Position numbers and translations under genes: made by a program. A DNA stretch of 33,292 bases from Promethearchaeota archaeon (GTDB lineage: Archaea > Asgardarchaeota > Lokiarchaeia > Sigyniarchaeales > SOKP01), in assembly GCA_019058295.1 (NCBI GenBank), contig JAHPZI010000005.1, forward strand, positions 1 to 33,292, given 5' to 3'. Below are positions 7,946 to 16,197 of the stretch, in pieces; position 1 is the first letter of the stretch, and each line of letters starts with the position of its first letter. The notes under the pieces are model-generated. The model did not search any database. It was not told the origin of the DNA and saw only the letters and a program-made list of their open reading frames with translations.

Positions 7946-8305
7946 CTCTTAGTTTGTTTTTTTTATTTTTTATTTTTATTTTTAATAATTAATTTATTTA
8001 TTCCTAATATACTAATGTTCATTATCATATATAAAGTTGCTAGTGAATCGTCATTGTTCTTGTGGTGATCGATCAAAATGTAGGTAAATGATCGAGAAAA
8101 GATCAATATTGATGAGATCGTGATCCAATTCAAATATTTGAAAGTTTGCTCACAAAAAAAAGAAAAATAAAACTCTAATCTCAATTATCAGAACCGATCA
8201 TTTTTTCATTTTTTCTGAAAAATTCACTTCTTAAGAATTATTTTAGACTAAATTTGTATTAGAATTAAAATCATCTAAAACATAATTATAAATTAGGTGA
8301 TATGA
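7946..8305. other. Intergenic region with a cluster of GATC sites
   Basis: Divergent region of about 360 bases without a convincing gene; a leftward open frame here has low-complexity, gene-unlike composition. It contains six GATC sites between 8067 and 8125, among them GATCGATC and the palindrome ATCAATATTGAT (8102-8113). It lies upstream of the CoA transferase gene at 8306, so it could be a regulatory site, or a target of GATC methylation. No assignment is possible. Confidence 0.4.
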
Positions 8306-10213
8306 TTGTCAAATGATTTACGTAAAGATATTATATCTTCATTGAAAAAATTTAGAAATAAGCAAGTTACCACAGAAAATGCAATTAAAACATTTATTAA
8401 GCCAGGAGATCGAATTTTTATAGATTCTGGTTGTTCAGAACCAATTGAACTTACTAAAAAACTTATTGAGTTTGGTCCACAGCTTCCAGATGTAGAGATT
8501 TTACACTTTCTTAGCTTGAGTGATTTAGATTATTATGAGACAGCTGGAGGGATCGAGGATCTCTTCAGACATAATGCATTTTTCATTGGAAAATCACTCC
8601 GAAAGTATATTAAAACCGGGTTTGCTGACTATACTCCAATGTTATTATCAGAAATTCCTCGAATCTTTCAGAGTGGACAGATGCATTTAGATACTGCGCT
8701 TATTCAAGTAAGTCCTCCCGATAAATATGGATATTGCAGTTTTGGGATTAATGTTGATATTATAAAATCAATAGCAGAAGCTGCGGATAAAGTTGTAGCG
8801 GAAATAAATCCAAAGATGCCCCGCACGCTTGGTGATTCTTTTATTCATATGGATGACATTGACTCATTTGTATGTGTTGAACACGATATTATAGAATATA
8901 GCTATGGAGATCCTGATGAGAATGCAAAAAAGATTGCTAAGTTTGTTGCTTCTCTGATAGAGGACGAATCTACAATTCAAATGGGTATAGGGCAAATTCC
9001 TAACGCTGTTACAAAAGAATTAATAGAAAAAAAGGATCTTGGCGTTCATAGTGAAGTTTTTTCAGATGGAATTGTTGACTTGGTTGAGAAGGGAGTAGTT
9101 ACTTGTAAAAAAAAAACTTTACATAAGGATAAAATCGTCTGTTCGTTTGTTATGGGTTCAAAAAAGCTCTATGATTTTGTAGATGATAATCCTATGTGTG
9201 AGTTTCATCCTGTAGATTATACAAATGATCCATATATTATTAGCCAAAATAAAAAACAGGTAGCTATTAATGCAGCTCTTACCGTAGATTTAACAGGACA
9301 AATAAATTCAGACTCATTGGGTCATAGATTCTATAGCGGGATTGGTGGTCAGGTAGATTTTATAAGAGGTGCTGGTCGAGCCCAAGATGGAAAACCAATA
9401 ATGGTGTTACCTAGCACAGCGACTTTGGAAGACGGAACTGTGGTTTCCCGAATTTTACCTCATTTAGAAGCTGGTTCTGGTGTCGTTGTTACGAGGGGGG
9501 ATGTCCATTATGTCATTACTGAATGGGGTATTGCTTATCTTTACGGGAAAAGCATAAGAGAAAGGATACTACAAATGATTAATATTGCTCATCCTGATTT
9601 CCGGGAAGAGTTATTAGATTATGCCAAGAAATGGAATTTAGTTTATTCAGATCAAAAGTTACCTGTGTCTATAGATGGCAGATTAAGTTTATATCCTGAA
9701 AAATACGAGACATTACTTAAACTAAAGAATGGAAAAACGATTAAAATTCGTCCTGTTAAACCAACTGATGAAAGGATGCTTCAAGAGCTTTATTATTCTT
9801 TGGATAAGGAAGATAGATATTTAAGATTTTTTTATCCTAGGAAAAATTTTCAACATAAAATGGTCCAACCATTAGTTAACATTGATTATTCATCTTCTAT
9901 GATCTTAGTTGGAGAATTTTTTAAAAATGGTGAGCAAAAAATTATTGCTACAGGTGGATTTTTTAAAACGATAAATCCATCAACAGCTGAACTGGCTTTT
10001 GTTGTTCATGAAGAATGGCGCAGAAACGGAATAACAAACTATTTATTGAATTATTTAGTTAGAATTGCTAGAGAACTCAATTATAAATTCTTTTCTGGCT
10101 CTATTCTTCTTGAAAATAAATCTATGCTCCATATTATAAATGCTCTAAAATATTCTAAAACCCAGAATATTGAGTCTGGAGTAGTCGAATTTACTTTAGA
10201 TATCTCAAAATAG
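8306..10213 (+). CDS. Acetyl-CoA hydrolase/transferase fused to a GNAT acetyltransferase domain
   Basis: Protein of 635 residues with two parts. Residues 1 to about 460 are a class I CoA transferase/hydrolase of the acetyl-CoA hydrolase or 4-hydroxybutyrate CoA-transferase type: the catalytic glutamate motif HSEVFSDG (E250), GIGQIPNAV, and GGQVDFIRGAGRAQDGKPI are visible. Residues from about 480 on form a GNAT fold (RPVKPTDERML at its start, VHEEWRRNGITNYLL as the acetyl-CoA-binding motif). The fusion is known as a family in bacteria. It probably interconverts acyl-CoA and acid, perhaps in acetate formation; the GNAT part may act on a protein or regulate the enzyme. The TTG start has AGGTGAT five bases upstream. 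Monocistronic. Confidence 0.9.
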   Translation: MSNDLRKDIISSLKKFRNKQVTTENAIKTFIKPGDRIFIDSGCSEPIELTKKLIEFGPQLPDVEILHFLSLSDLDYYETAGGIEDLFRHNAFFIGKSLRKYIKTGFADYTPMLLSEIPRIFQSGQMHLDTALIQVSPPDKYGYCSFGINVDIIKSIAEAADKVVAEINPKMPRTLGDSFIHMDDIDSFVCVEHDIIEYSYGDPDENAKKIAKFVASLIEDESTIQMGIGQIPNAVTKELIEKKDLGVHSEVFSDGIVDLVEKGVVTCKKKTLHKDKIVCSFVMGSKKLYDFVDDNPMCEFHPVDYTNDPYIISQNKKQVAINAALTVDLTGQINSDSLGHRFYSGIGGQVDFIRGAGRAQDGKPIMVLPSTATLEDGTVVSRILPHLEAGSGVVVTRGDVHYVITEWGIAYLYGKSIRERILQMINIAHPDFREELLDYAKKWNLVYSDQKLPVSIDGRLSLYPEKYETLLKLKNGKTIKIRPVKPTDERMLQELYYSLDKEDRYLRFFYPRKNFQHKMVQPLVNIDYSSSMILVGEFFKNGEQKIIATGGFFKTINPSTAELAFVVHEEWRRNGITNYLLNYLVRIARELNYKFFSGSILLENKSMLHIINALKYSKTQNIESGVVEFTLDISK

Positions 10214-10227
10214 AAAAATTAAAGGTT

Positions 10228-11460
10228 TTAGTTGTTATTTATTTTAATAATCTCATTTAAATAAGTAAAATTACTGAGCTCAACATCCACAAAGTTGTTA
10301 TTAAAAATTAAGGAGGGGCCTTTTTTAAGAGATTCTTTTAAATAAATTTTATCTATTTTTTTTGAGATTAACCAATCAGAAACTAAGATTCCTTTTCTTT
10401 TTTCTTCGTGAGCAAATTTATTTACAATAATCTCAAATTTTAAGAGAGTTCCTTCTTTAAATTCTAAGATCCCAAAATAGGGACTTTCTCCGAAATGATT
10501 TGAAAGATTCGAATCTAAACCTCGATTATTTTCTAAAGGAATAGCAATTATAGTAATTTCTTTTTTCTGACTTTTGACAATTATTATAATTTTAAATATT
10601 GACGGAAACTTCTTTTTTATATCGGAACTCAACTTATTTTTTAAGTTATCCATCTGAGATAATGGAAAACTTTTGCTTAAATAAATTTCCAACTCTAAAA
10701 AAATATACCTGCCATAAGACCTTATTTCCATAGTTTCAATTTCTTTAACTTTCGGAGTTTTTTCAATTAAGTTATAAAGTTCTGTTCTGTTATCAAAATC
10801 AATAACAGCATCAAGTAATGTTTTTGTAGACGTAAGAAAAATCTCATATCCTCCTTTAATTATAAAGATTGCAATAATTAAACCTATTATGGAATCTAAA
10901 ATAGAGATTCTTAATAAAACAAAAATAAATCCAATAAGTACAGATAAAGAAATAAAAATATCAAACATTTTTTCCTGTGCTTCTGATTCAATAATAGGTG
11001 ACCTAGTTTGCTTACCGATTAATTTCAAATATAATGCTAAAATGAAGGAAGCTAACAATGAAATGATTAAGAAAAATAAAACTGTTAGCGAAAAATCAAC
11101 AATCTTTGGTTTTCCATTTATGAAATTAATTATATCTACAATAGATTGATTGATAATAAAATATGCGGTGAAAAAAATGAATAAAGAAATTATCAAACTT
11201 ATTATATTTTCTACTTTATAGTATCCATAGGGAAACTTTTCATTCGGTTTTTTTTTAGCAAAGTAAATCCCAATAAAGGAAGTAACACATATTACAATAT
11301 CAGTCATGTTGTCAAATGCATCTGCTTGGATTGCTAAACTGTTTGTTAAAATGCCAAAAATTAGTTTAATTATAAAAAAAATAGTGTTGAAAATTAAAAG
11401 TAAAAGATTTATAAAAACCGGTTGCTTGTAAAATTTTAATTTTTTATCTATTTCAGACAT
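10228..11460 (-). CDS. Cation diffusion facilitator fused to a C-terminal NifX/NifB-like domain
   Basis: Membrane metal exporter of 410 residues. About six transmembrane helices occupy residues 15 to 215. The expected metal site residues are DNMTD in helix 2, while the helix 5 site reads EKMFD instead of the HxxxD common in zinc transporters; this suggests a different metal such as iron or manganese, but that is inference. A cytoplasmic CDF domain follows (about 220-290), then from about residue 297 a domain like the iron-molybdenum cluster-binding fold of NifX and NifB (IAIPLENNRGLDSNLSNHFGESPYF). The fusion recurs in archaea. It lies next to a polyferredoxin and other NifX-like genes, so a role in iron or metal-cluster homeostasis is likely. 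Confidence 0.88.
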   Translation of the reverse strand: MSEIDKKLKFYKQPVFINLLLLIFNTIFFIIKLIFGILTNSLAIQADAFDNMTDIVICVTSFIGIYFAKKKPNEKFPYGYYKVENIISLIISLFIFFTAYFIINQSIVDIINFINGKPKIVDFSLTVLFFLIISLLASFILALYLKLIGKQTRSPIIESEAQEKMFDIFISLSVLIGFIFVLLRISILDSIIGLIIAIFIIKGGYEIFLTSTKTLLDAVIDFDNRTELYNLIEKTPKVKEIETMEIRSYGRYIFLELEIYLSKSFPLSQMDNLKNKLSSDIKKKFPSIFKIIIIVKSQKKEITIIAIPLENNRGLDSNLSNHFGESPYFGILEFKEGTLLKFEIIVNKFAHEEKRKGILVSDWLISKKIDKIYLKESLKKGPSLIFNNNFVDVELSNFTYLNEIIKINNN

Positions 11461-11516
11461 TACACTTCATATATTTTATTAATCTTAATTAAAGTTATTC
11501 ATAAAAATCATGATAT

Positions 11517-11939
11517 TTATTCAAGAGCAATAATCGGAATTATTGCATTATTAGGACAAGTAGAAAAACATTTTAAACAATTTTCACATAGATTCATGTT
11601 TTTTTTATTAAAGGTAATTAGTTCTTGACCAGTCTCTGGGTCAATACTAAGAGAAAATAAATTTTGAAAACAAAATTCATCTTCTAAACATTTTTTACAA
11701 AGATTACATCTCTCGTTATCAATTTTAAAATTAACTAATTGTCCTTCTTCCATTGAAATTACTTCAATAGCATTATGTTCGCAAACGTCTACACACTTAA
11801 GGCATCCTTTACATTTATTATAATCTACATACCTTAAGGAATTTCTAAAAAAAATTGCCTTTGCAGGACAGGAAAAGGAACATTTTTGACAGCGAATACA
11901 TAACTGCGGATTAATATTTATAGGAAATAATTTTTCCAT
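11517..11939 (-). CDS. Polyferredoxin with four [4Fe-4S] motifs
   Basis: Soluble protein of 140 residues with four cysteine clusters: C14/17/20/24, C43/46/49/53, C78/81/84/90 and C118/121/124/128. The third has a longer last spacer (CNLCKKCLEDEFC), which is the same variant seen in the first insert of the MinD-like ATPase at 13560. So it can hold four [4Fe-4S] clusters as an electron wire. No domain other than ferredoxin is present. It lies 56 bases upstream of the CDF-NifX gene in the same direction, so the two may be co-transcribed. Its partner enzyme is not known; the variant cluster shared with the neighbouring ATPase hints at a common partner. Confidence 0.9.
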   Translation of the reverse strand: MEKLFPININPQLCIRCQKCSFSCPAKAIFFRNSLRYVDYNKCKGCLKCVDVCEHNAIEVISMEEGQLVNFKIDNERCNLCKKCLEDEFCFQNLFSLSIDPETGQELITFNKKNMNLCENCLKCFSTCPNNAIIPIIALE

Positions 11940-12099
11940 TTTTATTCATAAAAATTCAATGATGACTCGTAGAAAATTGTTTTAAAAATAAAGATTAAAA
12001 AGAAATAATTAAATTTTTACTTTTCTATTTTTTTTATAAATAAACTATAATCTATAGGTTTTTTTATAATTAAATTAGATTGCGGATCAAATTTACAAA

Positions 12100-12309
12100 A
12101 TGAATAATAAAAAAAGAATATGTAAATGGTATATTGTCTGTCCAATCAAGTATTTCGTGGATCAAGGAAAGCTTGATTCAAAATGGGTTAAGGATTATTG
12201 CTTAATTGGAAATAAAGAATGTATTCGATACCAAATGGAAGAAAGTGGTGAGTACCATCCTGATAATATGCTTCCTAACGGTGAAATTAAGAAAAATCTT
12301 CATTATTAA
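12100..12309 (+). CDS. Small conserved four-cysteine protein
   Basis: Protein of 69 residues with C8, C14, C34 and C41 (CKWYIVCP, DYC, KEC) and a C-terminal HPDNMLPNG. I recognise it as resembling small archaeal proteins of the form C-x5-CP...YC...C found in methanogens, often with no function assigned. Four cysteines suggest a zinc or [4Fe-4S] site. The ATG has no clear ribosome binding site but a TATA-like stretch lies 40 to 60 bases upstream, so the transcript may have a short leader. It stands alone, between the polyferredoxin and the NifX-like gene. Confidence 0.75.
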   Translation: MNNKKRICKWYIVCPIKYFVDQGKLDSKWVKDYCLIGNKECIRYQMEESGEYHPDNMLPNGEIKKNLHY

Positions 12310-12377
12310 GAATTCTAAATTATAAGGATAACATTTATTTAAAATATAAAATTAGAATAACAAAGGAATTCAAGCTT

Positions 12378-12413
12378 TTTATATAAAAAGGTTTATTTAT
12401 GAATAATTATTCA
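12378..12413 (+). promoter_or_regulatory. Promoter and palindromic operator of the NifX-like gene at 12480
   Basis: TATA box TTTATATAA (12378-12386) followed by a perfect TGAATAATTATTCA palindrome (12400-12413) covering the expected transcription start. This is the clearest copy of the shared motif. Confidence 0.65.
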
Positions 12414-12479
12414 TAAAATTTAAATGCTTAAATTTATTCTTAAAATATGAATATAAAAATAAATAGGTGTATAATAAAA

Positions 12480-12887
12480 TTGAAAGTAGCTATTAGTATG
12501 GAATCAGGAAAGGTTTGTGCTCATTTTGGAAGAGCTCCAGAGTTTCTTTTTGTTACAATTGAAGATAATAAAGTAGTTAAAAAGGAAATACTTCCCAATC
12601 CAGGGCATACTGTAGGAAGTATTCCCCAATTTGTAAATGAACAAGGGGCGAATTTTATGATTGCAGGGGGAATGGGACCTCGAGCAGTCCAATTTTTTAA
12701 CCAATATGGGATTGAAGTAATTGTGGGAGTTGTTGGCAGTATTGATGATGTTATTGAAAAAATATTAAATGGAACATTAGAGGGCGGAGAGAGTCTATGT
12801 TCTCCTGGAGTAGGTAAGGGTTTTGGAGTAGAAAAAATCCATACTGACGCTGATGATAATAATGATCATCATCATCATCATCATTAA
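12480..12887 (+). CDS. NifX/NifB-like dinitrogenase iron-molybdenum cofactor-binding family protein with His tail
   Basis: Small cluster-binding protein, 135 residues from the TTG at 12480. The family pattern is clear: KVAIS at the start, CAHFGRAPEF, ANFMIAGGMGPRAV and a C-terminal VIEKILNGTL. Family members bind iron or iron-sulfur clusters, in nitrogenase organisms as cofactor carriers; no nitrogenase gene is in the window, so here a general metallocluster role is inferred. The C-terminus ends in DNNDHHHHHH, a natural six-histidine metal-binding tail. I prefer the TTG, which has AGGTG about 10 bases upstream, over the ATG at 12447, because family proteins begin at KVAIS. Confidence 0.88.
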   Translation: MKVAISMESGKVCAHFGRAPEFLFVTIEDNKVVKKEILPNPGHTVGSIPQFVNEQGANFMIAGGMGPRAVQFFNQYGIEVIVGVVGSIDDVIEKILNGTLEGGESLCSPGVGKGFGVEKIHTDADDNNDHHHHHH

Positions 12888-13015
12888 AAGAAATAACTCA
12901 TTTATCAAACTTAATTAATTCCCCTTAAAAATTTAAATTCTATAGATCTTGAGAAATGTTTTTTCAAAAAAAATTCTTAAAAATAACACATTCAAAAACT
13001 GCTAGATGAATCAAA

Positions 13016-13435
13016 ATGGGAAGAAGAACTCGTCGAAGATGGGTTGGTCAACCACCAGATAATTTTTATTTCTCTCGCGAGAACCCATCAACGGACGCCA
13101 ATATTATTCTAACTGTGGCAGAATTTGAAGCTCTTCGTCTTAAACATTATATGAATTTGAATCAAGAACAGGCATCCGAATGGATGGGAATAAGTCAACC
13201 AACATTTTCTCGTGTCATAGAAAGAGCTCATCAAAAACTTACTCGAGCTTTAATTGAAGGAAAAACTATTAAGGTATTCGGCGGGGAGGTTGATTATAAA
13301 ATAACTTTCATAGGGTATGGATGTGCGGATTGCGACAGTGAATGGGAGGATAGATCCGCATCGAGAGATAAAAAAGTTAAATGTATTAACTGTGATTCGG
13401 ATAATGTTTATTATCTAATACGAGAACCTATCTGA
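13016..13435 (+). CDS. DUF134/UPF0251 DNA-binding protein with zinc ribbon
   Basis: Predicted transcription regulator of 139 residues. It starts GRRTRRRWVGQPP, followed by LTVAEFEALRLKHYMNLNQEQASEWMGISQPTF, split here as the helix-turn-helix (about residues 49-75) of the sigma-70 region-4-like type that defines DUF134. The C-terminal part has CADC (103, 106) and CINC (123, 126), a likely zinc ribbon or redox/metal sensor. DUF134 genes are often found beside NifX-like and MinD-like genes in archaea, as here, so it is one candidate reader of the TGAATAATTATTCA motif. It ends with UGA, showing that UGA is a normal stop in this genome. Confidence 0.88.
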   Translation: MGRRTRRRWVGQPPDNFYFSRENPSTDANIILTVAEFEALRLKHYMNLNQEQASEWMGISQPTFSRVIERAHQKLTRALIEGKTIKVFGGEVDYKITFIGYGCADCDSEWEDRSASRDKKVKCINCDSDNVYYLIREPI

Positions 13436-13559
13436 ATATACTTTTTTTCTTATCACAGAGCCAGAATTAACTAAATAATGAGAATTAATTCAGAATAATA
13501 GTCCATAGACTAGAATTTATTTTTTTTAATATTTTTAGTTAACTAGAGATCTAAAAAAT

Positions 13560-14486
13560 TTATCTACTATTCCATAAAGCATTTTTGAGATTTTTATAAA
13601 TAGCCTTAATAGCTAAACTCGCATCTGAGTTTGGTGCGAAATCCACTACAGCCTCTGCATAGGACATTGCTTTAGGTATTGCCAGATCAAAAGGAATTTT
13701 TCCTAAAATAGAAAATCCTGTATTATCAATATACTCTTTAAAATCATCTTGAAAAGGACTTTTTAAATCAAATTTATTGATTACTATACCAAAAGGAATT
13801 TCAAATTGTTGTACTACTTCGATTGCTCTTACAAGATCATGTAAACCGGAGGGAGTTGGCTCAGTTATTGTAATAATGTAATCTAATCCAGAAACCGTGG
13901 CAATTACAGGGCACCCTATGCCAGGAGGGCCATCTATTAAAATTAAATTGGAATATTCAAATTCATCGATTTGTTTAGCATATTCTTTGACATCTGAAAC
14001 TAATTTTCCAGAGGTCGTACTCCCAAGCCTAGTTTTACCATATATTAGTGGTAATGTGATTTTTGTTTTATAAGAGATTATTTCGCCACTTTTCACAGTA
14101 TTTACTTCAAATGCATGCTCAGGACATAAAACTTTACAGGCTCCACAGCCTTCACATGCTAAATAATCGATAATTGGAATAGAATTTTCTTCGTCCCATT
14201 TTAACGCATTGAATTCACAGAAGTGATCATCGATACATTGCTTGCAATGAACACATTTATCCTCTAAGAAAGTAGCTTTTAGTGTTGTAAAAGTATCTAT
14301 TGACTTTATCTTCCCATTTGAATCTGCAGGAAGGATTAAAGCTAAATTAGGGGCATCTACATCGCAATCTAAGATAATTGCATTTATTTCATTATCAGTT
14401 CTTATAATACTTGCTAGTGCTGCTGTTAATGATGTTTTTCCAACACCACCTTTACCAGATATGATTCCTATTGCTTTTCTTTTCAT
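13560..14486 (-). CDS. MinD/ParA-like ATPase with inserted ferredoxin domain (paralogue 2)
   Basis: P-loop NTPase of the MinD/Mrp class, 308 residues, with a deviant Walker A (GKGGVGKT, residues 11-18) and a two-cluster ferredoxin insert: C78/81/84/90 and C111/114/117/121. The first cluster motif has a longer spacing before its last cysteine. Later DGPPGIGCPV is the Walker B-like segment. This pair of ferredoxin-containing ATPases is common beside NifX-like proteins in anaerobic archaea and bacteria; an Fe-S or metallocluster assembly or transfer function driven by ATP is inferred, not proven. It begins 15 bases after its paralogue, with GGAAT before the ATG, and is the last gene of the leftward three-gene operon. 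Confidence 0.9.
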   Translation of the reverse strand: MKRKAIGIISGKGGVGKTSLTAALASIIRTDNEINAIILDCDVDAPNLALILPADSNGKIKSIDTFTTLKATFLEDKCVHCKQCIDDHFCEFNALKWDEENSIPIIDYLACEGCGACKVLCPEHAFEVNTVKSGEIISYKTKITLPLIYGKTRLGSTTSGKLVSDVKEYAKQIDEFEYSNLILIDGPPGIGCPVIATVSGLDYIITITEPTPSGLHDLVRAIEVVQQFEIPFGIVINKFDLKSPFQDDFKEYIDNTGFSILGKIPFDLAIPKAMSYAEAVVDFAPNSDASLAIKAIYKNLKNALWNSR

Positions 14487-14501
14487 TTTATTCCTATTAA
14501 T

Positions 14502-15422
14502 TTAAGTGTTATTTGTATCTATCCATTCAATAAGATTTTTAAATATTTCTTGAAATGCTTTATAACCCTCGCCACTTTTGAATTCGCTATTCTCGTTCAT
14601 TAACGGTATTCCTTGACAGTAAGAATTGACAATATCATCATCTAAAGGAATATCACCTATAATTTTTATATTTTTCTCTTCCAATTCCTTTAAGAATTGA
14701 TCTCTGAAACCTAACAATGATGATCTATTAACAATTGCTCGACAATCTTTATTTATTAATTCAATCAACTCAATTATCCTTATTAAATCTAATTTTCCAA
14801 ATCTCGTGGGCTCTGTAACAGGTACAACAAAATCAGCTTTGTTAATTAATAATTCAACATCACAATGAGCGCCAGGGGCGGTATCTAAAATTATATAGTC
14901 ATATTTAGTTTGTTCCGTTTTGATGATCTCGTCTAACTTCTCAAGGAGAGCTTCAACCACGGCGGCAGAGCGCGCTTCAGATGGTTTTAATTCACCGATT
15001 AAGAGAGAGATGCCATTTTTGATTGTTGAGTATGTCCAACCAATGGTTTTTTGCCCTGCTTTAATAGCCTCTACCGGGCAGATTTTATAACATAATTTAC
15101 AACCAGAACAAACCGCTAAAATTGGTATCGGATAAGCATCTTTTATATGTAGTAAGGCATGTGGAGCGCAATTTTCTGCGCATAAACCACATTTAGTACA
15201 TTTTTCTTCAATAATTTCTGGTTTGAAAAAAGGAACTGATTTTTGATTTTCAAGTTCTCCGCCTAATAATAAATACGTGTTTGGATTTTCGACGTCACCA
15301 TCAATAAGCAAAACTTTTTTTCCAATATTTTTAAACATGGTCGCTAAATTAACTGCTACCAAGGTTTTGCCAGTTCCGCCTTTACCTCCCGTAACACAAA
15401 TTACTACAGGTTTTTTTGACAT
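14502..15422 (-). CDS. MinD/ParA-like ATPase with inserted ferredoxin domain (paralogue 1)
   Basis: Paralogue of the next gene, 306 residues. Walker A is GKGGTGKT (13-20), the ferredoxin insert has two standard clusters (C75/78/81/85, CTKCGLCAENC, and C105/108/111/115, CSGCKLCYKIC), and ILDTAPGAHC is the Walker B-like segment. Unlike its neighbour both cluster motifs are regular. The two probably act as a heterodimer, as paired genes of this type usually stay together. Encoded 40 bases downstream of a NifX-like gene whose promoter has the shared palindrome, so the whole operon would fall under that control. Confidence 0.9.
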   Translation of the reverse strand: MSKKPVVICVTGGKGGTGKTLVAVNLATMFKNIGKKVLLIDGDVENPNTYLLLGGELENQKSVPFFKPEIIEEKCTKCGLCAENCAPHALLHIKDAYPIPILAVCSGCKLCYKICPVEAIKAGQKTIGWTYSTIKNGISLLIGELKPSEARSAAVVEALLEKLDEIIKTEQTKYDYIILDTAPGAHCDVELLINKADFVVPVTEPTRFGKLDLIRIIELIELINKDCRAIVNRSSLLGFRDQFLKELEEKNIKIIGDIPLDDDIVNSYCQGIPLMNENSEFKSGEGYKAFQEIFKNLIEWIDTNNT

Positions 15423-15462
15423 TATTTATTTAACATTATTTCCTTCAATTTAAAATGATGAA

Positions 15463-15933
15463 TTAAAAATTACGGCCTCTGCCCATTCCTCCTCCACCAC
15501 CCATTCCACGACCTCCGCCCATTCCTCGTCCGCCGCCCATTCCGCCACCACCCATTCCAAAATGAGCGCCGACATTTGAACCGCCCATTTCTTGTAATTT
15601 ACCCTCTATGAATAATTCAACAGCTTGTTTTACTGTTAGCTGTTGAGGTGGCGCTTGATAAATCTTTAAATTCAAGGCCATTAATGATTGGGCAGCATTA
15701 GGACCTAAATTTCCAGCAATTACTATTGTAGCTCCATGATTTCCTATAGTTTGAGCTGCTTGGATTCCTGCACCACCCATAGCACCTGCAGCCATATTAG
15801 ATACAGCTTTAACTTCTTTTATAGATTTATCTTCAATTGTTACAAAAGTGAATGAGTCACAACGACCAAATCTGGGATTCACCATTTCATTCAATCCACC
15901 ATTTCCAAAAGATGGAACTGCTACTATAACCAT
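15463..15933 (-). CDS. NifX/NifB-like iron-molybdenum cofactor-binding family protein with Gly/Met-rich tail
   Basis: Second small NifX-like protein, 156 residues. The core (residues 1 to about 115) has FGNGGLNEMVNPRFGRCDSF, ATIVIAGNLGPNAAQSL and AVELFIEGKL, the standard family segments. The last 35 residues are almost only Gly, Met and Arg (repeats of GGGRGM), a flexible tail that may bind metal or protein. GAGGT lies 9 bases before the ATG. First gene of an operon with the two MinD-like ATPases, which makes it a likely cluster carrier for them. The tail is similar in composition to that of the DUF5320 protein at 19050, the usual companion of this set. Confidence 0.9.
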   Translation of the reverse strand: MVIVAVPSFGNGGLNEMVNPRFGRCDSFTFVTIEDKSIKEVKAVSNMAAGAMGGAGIQAAQTIGNHGATIVIAGNLGPNAAQSLMALNLKIYQAPPQQLTVKQAVELFIEGKLQEMGGSNVGAHFGMGGGGMGGGRGMGGGRGMGGGGGMGRGRNF

Positions 15934-15990
15934 ATTTATATTTACCTCTTTATGTTTTTTTTTTTATTATTTGATAAGTTTTTTAAATTA

Positions 15991-16004
15991 TGAATAATTA
16001 TTCA
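15991..16004 (-). promoter_or_regulatory. Palindromic operator of the NifX-MinD operon
   Basis: Perfect TGAATAATTATTCA, 58 bases upstream of the start at 15933, with A/T-rich TATA candidates 16 to 35 bases further upstream (minus strand). It lies in the divergent region shared with the Mrp gene, which it could also affect. Confidence 0.6.
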
Positions 16005-16197
16005 TATTGTCTATGTAATAAAAAAATTAATTCTATAAAAGTTTTCTCATATTAAAAAAAAAATATTTAGAGAAAAACATATAATTTTTATAAATTATTA
16101 AAAACCGATTTAAGAGTATTATTAAACATTAAATTAAATAGAGAAGATATTAATTTTAATAAAAAATAAGGAAAAAAAAATTAGAATAAGTGATGAT

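Noticed and set aside
7963..8184. Leftward open frame of about 73 codons.
   Set aside because: Low-complexity, Ile/Lys/Asn/Phe-rich composition with no ribosome binding site or recognisable family.
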